Assembly (NCBI RefSeq): GCF_024746815.1
Contig: NZ_CP080526.1
Coordinates: 1 to 64,000, forward strand
DNA: 64,000 bases
Direction of reading: 5' to 3'
Source: Mesorhizobium sp. AR07
GTDB taxonomy: Bacteria > Pseudomonadota > Alphaproteobacteria > Rhizobiales > Rhizobiaceae
Shown piece after piece: positions 45,982 through 54,153 of the stretch (the first letter of the stretch is position 1; every line of letters begins with the position of its first letter). A model generated the notes under the pieces. It was not told the origin of the DNA. It searched no databases and worked only from the letters and a program-made list of their open reading frames with translations. Both the position numbers and the translations under genes were made by a program.

Positions 45982-46740
45982 TCAGTCGTTGCTGTTGCGC
46001 GCCAATATGTCGAGAAGCTTGCTGGTATTGTCGATGGAGAACTGTACGCGTTCGCCTGGCCATACCGACTCCGAATAGGCGACAGGAACGCCTTTCAGAT
46101 CAACGTCGATCTTCTTGGTTACGACGACCGGTTGGGATATGGACTGTGACAGCTGCCGGGCTTCTTCCGCCGTCGGCAGGCGGATGATGAGGTCGGTGCG
46201 CAACCGAAGATAATCCGGCACTCCATATTCGGCGAGAATATGAGTGACGCTTCGTCCGCTCCGACGGGCCTCGTCGAAACCAGGAAAGCGCTGCACGGGA
46301 TAAAAGGCGTGCGAATAGTTGATGGGCTCTTCGTCGGCAAATCCCAGTCGAACGATATGGTAGACGGGTTCGCCAACCGGCAGCCTCAAAGCTTCCGCGA
46401 TTGCGGCCGATGCGGCAATGACCTCCTCGTGAATCGCCTGGCCAACCGGCTCTCTGCCCTGATCCAGAAGATTTTGGGAAAACCGCGTGCGATCGGAAAG
46501 CCGATAGTCGAGGCGCGCGTCCCGCACGAATGTACCTCTGCCGCGCTCCACCTGGACGAGACCCCGGTGCTCAAGGCTTGCGACCGCGCGTCGCACGGTA
46601 TGTCGCCCGACCTCGAAACGCTGCATCAGATCGGTCTCTGTGGGAACTTGCGCTTTTGGCGGCATGAGGCCCGTCAAGATGTCCTCGGCAAGCGCGCTTT
46701 CAACTTCTTGCCATTGTCCATGCCGCAGCTTTTTTTCCAT
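45982..46740 (-). CDS. phnF: GntR-family regulator PhnF
   Basis: The 252-aa product has a GntR winged helix (WQEVESALAEDILTGLMPPK, TETDLMQRFEVGRHTVRRAV, GLVQVERGRGTFV) and a UTRA ligand domain. It matches PhnF, the repressor beside C-P lyase genes, and is divergent from phnG. ATG 46740 follows AGGCGG; longer frames run into phnG on the other strand. Two copies of the same palindrome, one just before its own start and one upstream of phnG, are the likely operators. Confidence 0.92.
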   Translation of the reverse strand: MEKKLRHGQWQEVESALAEDILTGLMPPKAQVPTETDLMQRFEVGRHTVRRAVASLEHRGLVQVERGRGTFVRDARLDYRLSDRTRFSQNLLDQGREPVGQAIHEEVIAASAAIAEALRLPVGEPVYHIVRLGFADEEPINYSHAFYPVQRFPGFDEARRSGRSVTHILAEYGVPDYLRLRTDLIIRLPTAEEARQLSQSISQPVVVTKKIDVDLKGVPVAYSESVWPGERVQFSIDNTSKLLDILARNSND

Positions 46741-46763
46741 ATCAATCCGCCTGATCACCCCAA

Positions 46764-46775
46764 ACATTCGAATGT
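46764..46775. promoter_or_regulatory. PhnF operator candidate 1
   Basis: ACATTCGAATGT is a perfect 12-bp palindrome 24 bases upstream of the phnF start codon. The same 12 bases occur inside the longer dyad at 46914. Its position suits autorepression by PhnF. Confidence 0.7.
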
Positions 46776-46913
46776 CATAGCGATTTTCGGACGTTATTTC
46801 AAGTGAAGGAAGCCCGACATCACCGCTGCGCCAACGGTCTTTGACCGAAAAATAGGAAGAACGCGAATCTTTTCGGCTTGACACAGACATGTCATGTAAG
46901 CGAGTTAAAGAAC

Positions 46914-46929
46914 AGACATTCGAATGTCT
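46914..46929. promoter_or_regulatory. PhnF operator candidate 2, upstream of phnG
   Basis: AGACATTCGAATGTCT is a perfect 16-bp palindrome between a TTGACA box (46878-46883) and the phnG start. Sharing its core with the site at 46764, it probably lets PhnF repress the catabolic operon until a ligand releases it. Confidence 0.72.
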
Positions 46930-47019
46930 TTCAGCCTGTCCGAATGCATCGGGCTCCGCTCCGCGATCGTTGTGGTCAACGACGGCGCCCGACGACATGC
47001 CGTGAAGAAGGAAACAGCA

Positions 47020-47478
47020 ATGACTAAACTCACGGCCGGTAATCCGGTCATCGGAAACTATCATCACGGCCAAGCGCTCGAGATTCTCGCCGCCAGCCGC
47101 CCGGCTCAAATCAAGGCCGTCGCCGAGCAGATCCTCGACGACATCGGCGACGTCGCCGTCATCAACAACCGGACGGGGCTTGCGATGCTGCCCTATCAGG
47201 ACACGGTCCAAGGGACCGCGTTTCATCTCGGCGAAGTCCTCGTTGCCGAAGCGCACATACAAGTGCCAGGCCGCGGGGTGGAAGGTTACGGTGCGGTTGT
47301 CGGCCACGATCTCGAACATGCCATGGCGATGGCGGTGATCGATGCCGCGATGGCCGCAGGCCATCCAGCGAAGCCGATCCTCGAGTTTCTTCAGACGGAG
47401 CAGCGCCGCCAGGCGGAGTGCGACCGGGAACGGCTGAGGAAAGTCGAGGCGACCCGCGTGCAGATGGAGACGTTCTAA
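47020..47478 (+). CDS. phnG: C-P lyase complex subunit PhnG
   Basis: The 152-aa product matches PhnG (ALEILAASRPAQIKAVAEQI; GEVLVAEAHIQV; HDLEHAMAMAVIDAA), the small subunit that helps form the PhnGHIJ core. ATG 47020 has AAGGAA upstream; the frame reaching 46924 lacks a site. Its stop overlaps phnH as TAATG. It is the first gene of the operon. Confidence 0.93.
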   Translation: MTKLTAGNPVIGNYHHGQALEILAASRPAQIKAVAEQILDDIGDVAVINNRTGLAMLPYQDTVQGTAFHLGEVLVAEAHIQVPGRGVEGYGAVVGHDLEHAMAMAVIDAAMAAGHPAKPILEFLQTEQRRQAECDRERLRKVEATRVQMETF

Positions 47479-48023
47479 TGACACTTTCTCTTCTTCCGAC
47501 AGCTGATGACAGTCGGACCAATGCCACCTTTGAGGAGATGATGTGGGCGCTCAGCCGCCCCGGTATCATTCGCACGCTGCCTGCCGGCGGACTGGCAGCA
47601 ATGGCCGAAAGCCTGATCGATCGTGAATGCTCATTCCATGTCGAAGACGATGTTGAATTTGAACAAGCCTTGAAGCGAAGTGGCGCCCGTGCCGTTTCGC
47701 TCAGTGAAGCCGACTATGTGTTCACCGTGATCGACACACAGGACAAGGTCTCCAGGCACGCAGTCTTGCGCACAGGCACGCTCGCCTATCCGGACGAAGC
47801 AGCCACATTATTCGCACCGGCCCGCTTCGGCTTCGGGCAGGGACTGCACCTGACCGGCCCCGGTATCAAAGACAGCGTGACGATCGCCGTCGACGGCATC
47901 GATTCCTCGTTCTGGCAGATGCGCGAGAGGGCAATCCGCTACCCGCTTGGCTTTGACGTCTACCTGGTCGATGGCGACAGCATCATCGGCCTTCCCCGTT
48001 CCACCAAAATCGAGGTGCTCTGA
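47478..48023 (+). CDS. phnH: C-P lyase complex subunit PhnH
   Basis: The 181-aa product is PhnH (TFEEMMWALSRPGIIRTLP; LTGPGIKDSVTIAVDGID; GFDVYLVDGDSIIGLPRSTK). PhnH binds PhnG/I/J in the core complex. It overlaps both neighbours by one base (TAATG and TGATG). Confidence 0.93.
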   Translation: MTLSLLPTADDSRTNATFEEMMWALSRPGIIRTLPAGGLAAMAESLIDRECSFHVEDDVEFEQALKRSGARAVSLSEADYVFTVIDTQDKVSRHAVLRTGTLAYPDEAATLFAPARFGFGQGLHLTGPGIKDSVTIAVDGIDSSFWQMRERAIRYPLGFDVYLVDGDSIIGLPRSTKIEVL

Positions 48024-49114
48024 TGGCTTATGTGGCAACCCGTGGCGGAGAACACGCCATCGAACAGGCGGAGCGTCTGTTCCGCAGCGATCTCGGAACC
48101 ATTACCAAGGACACAGTCGAGGCCTTACGTGACGGTCTGCCCTATCTCGTCGACCGTCTCATGGGCGAGGCCTCGCTCTACGAACCGGATTTGGCCGCGC
48201 TTGCACTCGCCCAGGCGGGCGGCGACCTATATGAAGCAGTCCTGCTCTTGCGTGCCTACCGCACGACACAGCCGCGCATCGCCATCGCCGAGCCCGTCAC
48301 GCAGCCGGACCTCTTCACGGTTCGTCGCGTCTCAGCGGCCTTCAAGGACATTCCGGGTGGCCAGATCCTTGGGCCGACCCTGGACTATTCGCACCGCTTG
48401 CTGCAGGTCGGCGTGCTGATGGGAGAAGATTATACGCCCGAGCCGGTCATCCCGGCCGCTGAACCTGCCCCCGCAACGCAACCCTCCTTGACGGACTGGC
48501 AAAAGGCGCAAGGGCTGATCGCTGATCACCCGGTCGAAACAGTCTCGCCAGAAAACATCCCTGATCTGACGCGTGAACCTTTGCTGTTCCCGGCACCCCG
48601 AGCCCATAAGCTGCAAAGCTTGGCGAGAGCCGATACCGGCGGCACGCTGGCGCTTGGTTATTCAACCATGCGCGGTTATGGCGATATCCACCCAACGGTC
48701 AATGAGTTGCGTCTTGGCGAAGCTCCGGTACGGCTGCGCCACCCGCGCGGCACGGTCTTCAGCGCTGGCCGCGTGCGTGTCAGCCAGGCCGAGATCATCT
48801 CCAAGTCGAAGAGCCTGGAGCTTGGCTTCTCGGCCACCTTCGGCTGGAACGAGGTCAAGGTCATTGCCGCGGCGGCCCTCGATCTCGCTTCTACCCGGCC
48901 TGACGCTCATCCCGCCTCCACCGAGGAATTCGTGCTCTACCACACCGAGCCGGTCGAAAGCTCAGGCTTCTGCATTCATTTCAAGCTACCCCATTACGTC
49001 ACGTTCCAATCGGCTCTCGACGCAATCCGTGACGCCAAGGCGAACGGTAACGCTGCAACTGCTGCGACCGGCGCAAAGAAACTGCCAACCAAAGAACAGG
49101 AGGTGGCGCTGTGA
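48023..49114 (+). CDS. phnI: C-P lyase complex subunit PhnI
   Basis: The 363-aa product is PhnI, the nucleosidase-like subunit (YVATRGGEHAIEQAERLF; DIPGGQILGPTLDYSHRLLQ; LALGYSTMRGYGDIHP). The metal-binding histidines of the active site appear as His319 and His324 in IHFKLPHYV, matching the 5-residue spacing in the E. coli protein. So PhnI looks functional even though PhnJ is atypical. It overlaps phnJ as GTGA. Confidence 0.93.
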   Translation: MAYVATRGGEHAIEQAERLFRSDLGTITKDTVEALRDGLPYLVDRLMGEASLYEPDLAALALAQAGGDLYEAVLLLRAYRTTQPRIAIAEPVTQPDLFTVRRVSAAFKDIPGGQILGPTLDYSHRLLQVGVLMGEDYTPEPVIPAAEPAPATQPSLTDWQKAQGLIADHPVETVSPENIPDLTREPLLFPAPRAHKLQSLARADTGGTLALGYSTMRGYGDIHPTVNELRLGEAPVRLRHPRGTVFSAGRVRVSQAEIISKSKSLELGFSATFGWNEVKVIAAAALDLASTRPDAHPASTEEFVLYHTEPVESSGFCIHFKLPHYVTFQSALDAIRDAKANGNAATAATGAKKLPTKEQEVAL

Positions 49115-50022
49115 AGCTCCAGGAACTGACCAAGCCGTGGGCTGCTTTCAACTATGGCTTCCTCGATGAATCCGCCAAGCGCGAACTGCGCCGCCGCATT
49201 TTGAAAGCCATCGCCATTCCAGGTTATCAGGTACCCTATGCGAGCCGCGAGGTGCCGATGGCGCGCGGTTGGGGGACCGGCGGTCTGCAGGTGACACTGA
49301 CGCTCCTCAATCCGACTTCGGTCGTCAAGGTGATCGACCAGGGTGCGGACGATTCCGTCAATGCCAGCAGCATTCGCAAGTTCTTCGGTCGGGTCGGGGG
49401 CGTAGTCGAAACCGAGGACATGGGCAAAGCCACGATCGTCCAGTCGCGCCATCGCATTCCGGAGGAAAAGCTCCGTGAGGATCAGGTGCTCGTGCTACAG
49501 GTGCCAAATCCGGAGCCGCTGCGCCCCGTGCAGCCGGACATGTCGATTGCCCGCGACATGCATGGCGACGCCGACTACGGCCAGCTCTGGCTCGTCCTTT
49601 ACGAGCAGCTCGTCAAGTCCGGACGCATTATGCAGGGCGCCGAATATCCCAGTCTCGTCAACGGCCGCTATGTGATCACGCCCTCGCCCATCCCACGCTG
49701 GGATGTGCCGAAGCTCAATCAGGCGGACCACCTGACCATCCTTTCCGCCGGGCGCGAGAAACGGCTCTACGCCGTCCCCCCGTACACGAAGGTCGAACCC
49801 CTTGTCTTCGACGACGTGCCTTACCGGGTCGAGGATCACCGGGACAAGACCTGTTACCGCAGCCACGTCACCGGCTTCTTCATGAACGAGCTGCCGCAAG
49901 ACGATGGCTCCTCGGCTTATGAACTCTCCGACAGCCATTTCGGCATCAAGCACATCCGCAAGGCGGAAGGCGAGCCGGTCGAGATCGGCGACACCTGGTA
50001 CAAGAACGGAAGGATGGACTGA
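49111..50022 (+). CDS. phnJ: PhnJ homologue lacking three of four key cysteines
   Basis: The 303-aa product aligns with PhnJ along its length (RRRILKAIAIPGYQVPYASR; GWGTGG; VIDQGADDSVNASSIRKFF; RHRIPEEKL; GREKRLYAVPPYTKVE). Gly38 corresponds to the radical glycine Gly32 of E. coli. Canonical PhnJ has four essential cysteines in CAIC...VCSDTDYC. Here the matching text is CYRS (248-251) and ELSDSHFG (271-278), so only the first cysteine remains and the others are Ser251, Leu272 and Gly278. Both stretches translate cleanly with no frameshift, and the surrounding SDS/SDT keeps its register. A 4Fe-4S cluster of the known kind cannot form. The protein probably uses a different chemistry or binds its substrate without cleaving C-P. 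GTG 49111 has AGGAGG upstream. Confidence 0.9.
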   Translation: MKLQELTKPWAAFNYGFLDESAKRELRRRILKAIAIPGYQVPYASREVPMARGWGTGGLQVTLTLLNPTSVVKVIDQGADDSVNASSIRKFFGRVGGVVETEDMGKATIVQSRHRIPEEKLREDQVLVLQVPNPEPLRPVQPDMSIARDMHGDADYGQLWLVLYEQLVKSGRIMQGAEYPSLVNGRYVITPSPIPRWDVPKLNQADHLTILSAGREKRLYAVPPYTKVEPLVFDDVPYRVEDHRDKTCYRSHVTGFFMNELPQDDGSSAYELSDSHFGIKHIRKAEGEPVEIGDTWYKNGRMD

Positions 50023-50849
50023 TGACCGTGCTTAATCTGGACACTCCGGCGGTTCTTAAACGCCAGCCGCCGCGGCTCATGCTGGCCGAGCCGATCATGA
50101 CCATGCGCGGAATTTCGAAGAACTTCGGCGACGTCAAGGCGCTCGGTGGCGTCGATGTCACCGTCTATCCCGGCGAGGTGCTTGGGATAGTAGGCGAATC
50201 CGGCTCCGGCAAATCGACGCTGCTCAGAATGATGAACCTGGAGGAGACACCGGATACGGGTTGCTATCACCTGGTCCTGCCAGGTCACGAAGACCGCAAT
50301 CTCTTTGACCTCGATCGCTTCGAGCGACGCATGCTGAGGGCGCACCATATCGGCATCGTCTACCAGAACCCGCATCTTGGTCTATTGATGAACCACACGA
50401 GCAGCGGCAATGTCGCCGAACGCCTGCTGATTGCCGGAAACCGTAACTTCGCCGAGCTGCGAGAACGGGCACGCCAGTCCCTCGCAGCTTCGGAGTTTCC
50501 AACCGAGCGGATGGATGCCACGCCGCGCGAACTGTCAGGCGGCATGCAGCAGCGCGTCCAACTCGCCAAGGCCATCGCACTGGAGCCCGCGGTGCTACTG
50601 CTCGACGAGCCCACCACCGGTCTCGACGTCAGTGTTCAGGCGCTTGTGCTCGATACGTTGAAGCGCCTGCAACGTGATCGGGCGATCACCATGGTGCTGG
50701 TGTCGCACGATCTCGGCGTGATCCGCACCATGGCCGACCGGGCCATGGTAATGCGCCGCGGCATGGTGGTCGAACAAGGTCTGGCCGACCAGATCTTCCA
50801 GGATCCGCAACACGCCTACACCCAGCAGCTCGTTCACGCCAAGCTTTGA
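50022..50849 (+). CDS. phnK: C-P lyase-associated ATPase PhnK
   Basis: The 275-aa product is an ABC-type ATPase that docks on the PhnJ dimer rather than on a membrane protein. Walker A is GESGSGKST (58-66), the Q-loop VYQNPHLGLL, signature LSGGMQQR and Walker B LLLDEPTTGLD. It overlaps phnJ as TGATG. Length is normal for PhnK. Confidence 0.92.
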   Translation: MTVLNLDTPAVLKRQPPRLMLAEPIMTMRGISKNFGDVKALGGVDVTVYPGEVLGIVGESGSGKSTLLRMMNLEETPDTGCYHLVLPGHEDRNLFDLDRFERRMLRAHHIGIVYQNPHLGLLMNHTSSGNVAERLLIAGNRNFAELRERARQSLAASEFPTERMDATPRELSGGMQQRVQLAKAIALEPAVLLLDEPTTGLDVSVQALVLDTLKRLQRDRAITMVLVSHDLGVIRTMADRAMVMRRGMVVEQGLADQIFQDPQHAYTQQLVHAKL

Positions 50850-50863
50850 GGGAAGACATCCAC

Positions 50864-51598
50864 ATGAACATTCAGATTTCTACTCCCAAGACATGGGCGC
50901 CTGTGCTCCGCGTCGACGGCCTCTCGAAGCAGTTCGAGATGCATCACCTCAAGCGTACGCTCTACGCATTCGAAAACATCCAGTTCGAACTTGGCGAAGG
51001 TGAGTTCATCCTGCTGAAGGGCGAAAATGGCGCCGGCAAGTCGACGCTGCTGCGTACGCTCTATCGCTCTTACCTGCCGCGCGCCGGTCACGTGTTTTAT
51101 CACACCCGCGAAGGCATTATCGACCTTGCCTCGGCGGCCGATGTCGATATTGCCATGTTGCGGCGCCGGGAAATCGGCTTCGTCACCCAATTCCTCAATG
51201 CCCGGCCACGTGTCGCGGCCGAAGAGGTCGTCGCCGAACCGCTCAGGCAGGCAGGTACCCCGCATGCGCAAGCCCTTGTCGAGGCACGCCGCTGTCTCGA
51301 TGCCTTCGGTGTGAAGAAACAGCTTTGGGCCGCTTATCCGTCCACCTTCTCCGGGGGTGAGCAGCAGAAGGTCAACCTCGCCCGCGCGCTCATCCTGCCG
51401 CAACGCCTGTTGCTGCTCGACGAGCCGACCGCCTCGCTTGACCGCGACGCTCGCAGAGCACTGGTCGACCGGCTAACCGAACTCAAGGCGGCCGGCGTTG
51501 CAATGATTGGCGTGTTCCACCACCCGGAAGACGTGGCCGGCCTCATCGATCACGAAATCTACCTGAAGGCCATCAGGGTCGAGGACGGCGAGCGCTGA
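50864..51598 (+). CDS. phnL: C-P lyase-associated ATPase PhnL
   Basis: The 244-aa product is PhnL, the second soluble ABC ATPase (KGENGAGKSTLLRTLY; LSGGEQQK-like FSGGEQQKVN; LLLDEPTASLD). ATG 50864 follows GGGAAG; an in-frame TTG lies inside phnK. PhnL stacks on PhnK in the large complex. Confidence 0.92.
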   Translation: MNIQISTPKTWAPVLRVDGLSKQFEMHHLKRTLYAFENIQFELGEGEFILLKGENGAGKSTLLRTLYRSYLPRAGHVFYHTREGIIDLASAADVDIAMLRRREIGFVTQFLNARPRVAAEEVVAEPLRQAGTPHAQALVEARRCLDAFGVKKQLWAAYPSTFSGGEQQKVNLARALILPQRLLLLDEPTASLDRDARRALVDRLTELKAAGVAMIGVFHHPEDVAGLIDHEIYLKAIRVEDGER

Positions 51599-51699
51599 AG
51601 CGCACGAACCTCTCGGCTGAACAAGGAAAGCCGGTTGCCGACGGTCGAGAAGGCCGGTGACGGCTTCTTGCATCAAGTATTTACGACGGAAACAAGATC

Positions 51700-52854
51700 A
51701 TGTGGTTGAACAATTTTGAGATCGTCCTTGAAGATCGCGTTATCGAGCAAGGCGCATTGAGGATCGAAGGCGGGGTCATCGCCGAAATCAAGGAAGGGCT
51801 GGTTGCCAACGCGGCCGTCGAGGGCAATGGTAGACTTCTACTGCCCGGCTTCGTCGACATGCACGGCGATATGATAGAGAAGGAAGTCGAGCCACGCGTC
51901 AACGTGCGCATGCCGCTCGTGCTCGGGATCTACGATCTCGACCGAAAACTCGCCTCCTGCGGGGTGACGACGGCCTTCGCGGCGCTGTCGTTTCAGCCGG
52001 AGATCTATGGACATATTCGCTCTATCGAACACACGTCCGCGATGATTGGTGCGCTTACTGGCATGCGAGATGAGCTTCTCGTCGATCACCATGTCCATGC
52101 GCGAATTGAAGTCACGTTTCCATCTGCATTGCCCACAGTGGAACGGCTGCTGAACGCCGGTGCGGTCGGACTGATTTCTTTGATGGACCACACCCCTGGC
52201 CAAGGTCAGTATCGCGACATCGAGAAACATGTTGCCAACGTGGCGAAACAGCACGGGATCAATGAAAGCGCGGCGGCAGAGCTCGTCAGGAAGCGTATGT
52301 CCGACAAGGCCGCCGGCGGCGACAGCATGCATGTGGTGATGGACCTCGCAAACCTGGCAAGAACGCGCGCGGTACCGCTGGCATCCCACGATGATGACAC
52401 GCTCGAAAAGGTCGCACTGATGCATTGTCTCGGCGTAGCGATCAGCGAATTCCCGATCACGCTCGAGGTCGCCGCCGAAGCGAGGAGGCAGGGATTGGCA
52501 ACGGCCATGGGGGCACCTAACGCGCTGCGCGGCGTCTCCTACTCAGGCAACCTGTCGGCCCGCGAAGCCTATGAAAACGGCGTCCTCGATATCCTCGCCA
52601 GCGACTACCATCCCTCCGCTATTCTTCCGGCCCTGTTGGCGCTCGGCGACATCGGCAGCGGCGGGCTTCCCGCCTCCGTGGCCCTGGCAACGGCCAATCC
52701 AGCTCAGGCGCTTGGTTTTGTCGATCGCGGCCGCATCGCCGAAGGTCTGCGCGCCGATCTCGTCGTTGCCGAGCGAGGCAGCATGCCCCGCTTACGCGCA
52801 ACCATCCGCGGCGGCCGCATGATCTGGTCCGACGGCAGCGTTGGGGGGCTGTGA
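51700..52854 (+). CDS. phnM: PhnM, ribose 1-methylphosphonate 5-triphosphate diphosphatase
   Basis: The 384-aa product is an amidohydrolase of the PhnM type. Its LLPGFVDMHGDMIEKEVEPR motif is the family's modified metal site, and ASDYHPSAILPALLAL supplies the late Asp. In the standard pathway it removes pyrophosphate from the ribose 1-phosphonate 5-triphosphate. A 101-base gap separates it from phnL, the only sizable gap in the cluster. Its stop overlaps the next gene as TGATG. Confidence 0.92.
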   Translation: MWLNNFEIVLEDRVIEQGALRIEGGVIAEIKEGLVANAAVEGNGRLLLPGFVDMHGDMIEKEVEPRVNVRMPLVLGIYDLDRKLASCGVTTAFAALSFQPEIYGHIRSIEHTSAMIGALTGMRDELLVDHHVHARIEVTFPSALPTVERLLNAGAVGLISLMDHTPGQGQYRDIEKHVANVAKQHGINESAAAELVRKRMSDKAAGGDSMHVVMDLANLARTRAVPLASHDDDTLEKVALMHCLGVAISEFPITLEVAAEARRQGLATAMGAPNALRGVSYSGNLSAREAYENGVLDILASDYHPSAILPALLALGDIGSGGLPASVALATANPAQALGFVDRGRIAEGLRADLVVAERGSMPRLRATIRGGRMIWSDGSVGGL

Positions 52855-53579
52855 TGCCTGACACTCCCTTCCCTCGCTACGCGATCTATTATACGCCAGC
52901 CCGGGACCATCCGCTGACGAAGGCTGCCTTCGAATGGCTAGGGCGCGACGCATTCGACAAGAGCACCAACCCAAGCACGCGGAATGCATACACAGAACCA
53001 GTGTCCGAGCCCTACCGCTACGGCTTCCATGCGACGCTGAAAGCCCCCTTCCGGTTGGCAAGCGATTGCTCGCTCGAGGAATTGGAAGACGCCCTGCGAA
53101 CTTTCGCAGACGTCTGCCCCTCATGCCCGATCGGCCCGCTGCGGATCGGTCTGATCGACGGCTTCTTTGCTCTTGTTCCAGCTTATCCGACGCCGGCCGT
53201 ACGTGGCTTCGCCTCGCGCGTTGTCCAGGAGTTCGATCGCTTCAGGGCTCCGATGAACGAGGCTGAACTTCAGCGGCGCATGGATCGGTCCCTGGAGGAG
53301 ACCGAGATCAACAACCTCGTGTGTTGGGGTTACCCATACGTCCTTGATCGTTTCAGGTTTCATCTGACCCTGAGCGATCGCCTGCCTGCGGCGCTTCAGC
53401 CCAAGACACGAGAGCGTCTTACCGCGATCTTTGAAACCCATCTCGATGAGGACTACAGGTTGAACACCCTGTCACTTTTCGTCCAGGACAACCCGACATC
53501 CGTGTTTTATGTGCGATCCACCTTTCCACTCAGAGCACCGCAATTGTCCGTCCAGCGGGTTGATGGGAAAGCCTCATGA
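52854..53579 (+). CDS. DUF1045 family 2H phosphoesterase of phosphonate metabolism
   Basis: The 241-aa product is a DUF1045 protein. Two histidine motifs, GFHATLKAPF and FRFHLTLSDRL, give the HxTL pair of the 2H phosphoesterase fold. In clusters without the beta-lactamase-like PhnP it is a natural candidate to open 5-phosphoribosyl 1,2-cyclic phosphate; no phnP is present here. ATG 52854 is coupled to phnM, and phnN overlaps its end as ATGA. Confidence 0.88.
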   Translation: MPDTPFPRYAIYYTPARDHPLTKAAFEWLGRDAFDKSTNPSTRNAYTEPVSEPYRYGFHATLKAPFRLASDCSLEELEDALRTFADVCPSCPIGPLRIGLIDGFFALVPAYPTPAVRGFASRVVQEFDRFRAPMNEAELQRRMDRSLEETEINNLVCWGYPYVLDRFRFHLTLSDRLPAALQPKTRERLTAIFETHLDEDYRLNTLSLFVQDNPTSVFYVRSTFPLRAPQLSVQRVDGKAS

Positions 53580-54136
53580 GCCCGATCGCTGGAAAGCTGG
53601 TATTGGTTGTCGGTGCGAGCGGCGCGGGCAAAGACACTCTGATTGATTACGCTCGAATGCGCCTCAGAGATGATCCCGGCGTTCACTTTGTTCGTCGTAT
53701 CATCAGCCGCCCGGTGACAACAGGCGAATTCCACGAGGCCGTTCAAGACGACGAATTCGAAAGGCGTGTCGTCCAGGAAGGGTTTGCTCTCCACTGGCAA
53801 GCCCATGGTCACCGCTACGGCATATCATCAGAAATCGACATATGGTTGGAACGCGGCGATGTCGTCGTCGCCAACGGCTCGCGCGCCATGCTGGAAGTGG
53901 CCCGTCAACGCTATCCAGACCTACTCGTCGTAAGCATCATAGTTCCACCCGCAATTCTCGCTCAAAGGCTTGCGGCACGGGGCCGCGAGACGAAAGATGC
54001 GATTAGACTGCGCCTTCTGAGAAACAGCCAAGTTTCGGTCGATGGCGAAAGGGCCTTGCAGATCGATAATTCGAGGGCGCCTCAAATTGGCGGCGAACAT
54101 TTGGTGCAAGCCATCTGCAACTTCGATCGAGCATAG
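53576..54136 (+). CDS. phnN: PhnN, ribose 1,5-bisphosphokinase
   Basis: The 186-aa product is a guanylate-kinase-fold P-loop enzyme (LVVGASGAGKDTLIDYAR; RRIISRPVTT; HGHRYGISSEID; VVVANGSRAML). PhnN converts ribose 1,5-bisphosphate to PRPP, closing the C-P lyase pathway. IS6 copy 2 begins 17 bases after its stop, so the gene just escapes interruption. Confidence 0.92.
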   Translation: MSPIAGKLVLVVGASGAGKDTLIDYARMRLRDDPGVHFVRRIISRPVTTGEFHEAVQDDEFERRVVQEGFALHWQAHGHRYGISSEIDIWLERGDVVVANGSRAMLEVARQRYPDLLVVSIIVPPAILAQRLAARGRETKDAIRLRLLRNSQVSVDGERALQIDNSRAPQIGGEHLVQAICNFDRA

Positions 54137-54153
54137 GGTCCGTGGCTTTTGAC

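Noticed and set aside
46861..46925. A second Pho box upstream of phnG
   Set aside because: Only a single TGTCAT half-site is present; the base 11 positions upstream does not fit the repeat.
46741..47484. Upstream extension of the phnF frame to 47484
   Set aside because: It crosses the operator region and phnG on the opposite strand; ATG 46740 has a ribosome site and starts the GntR fold.
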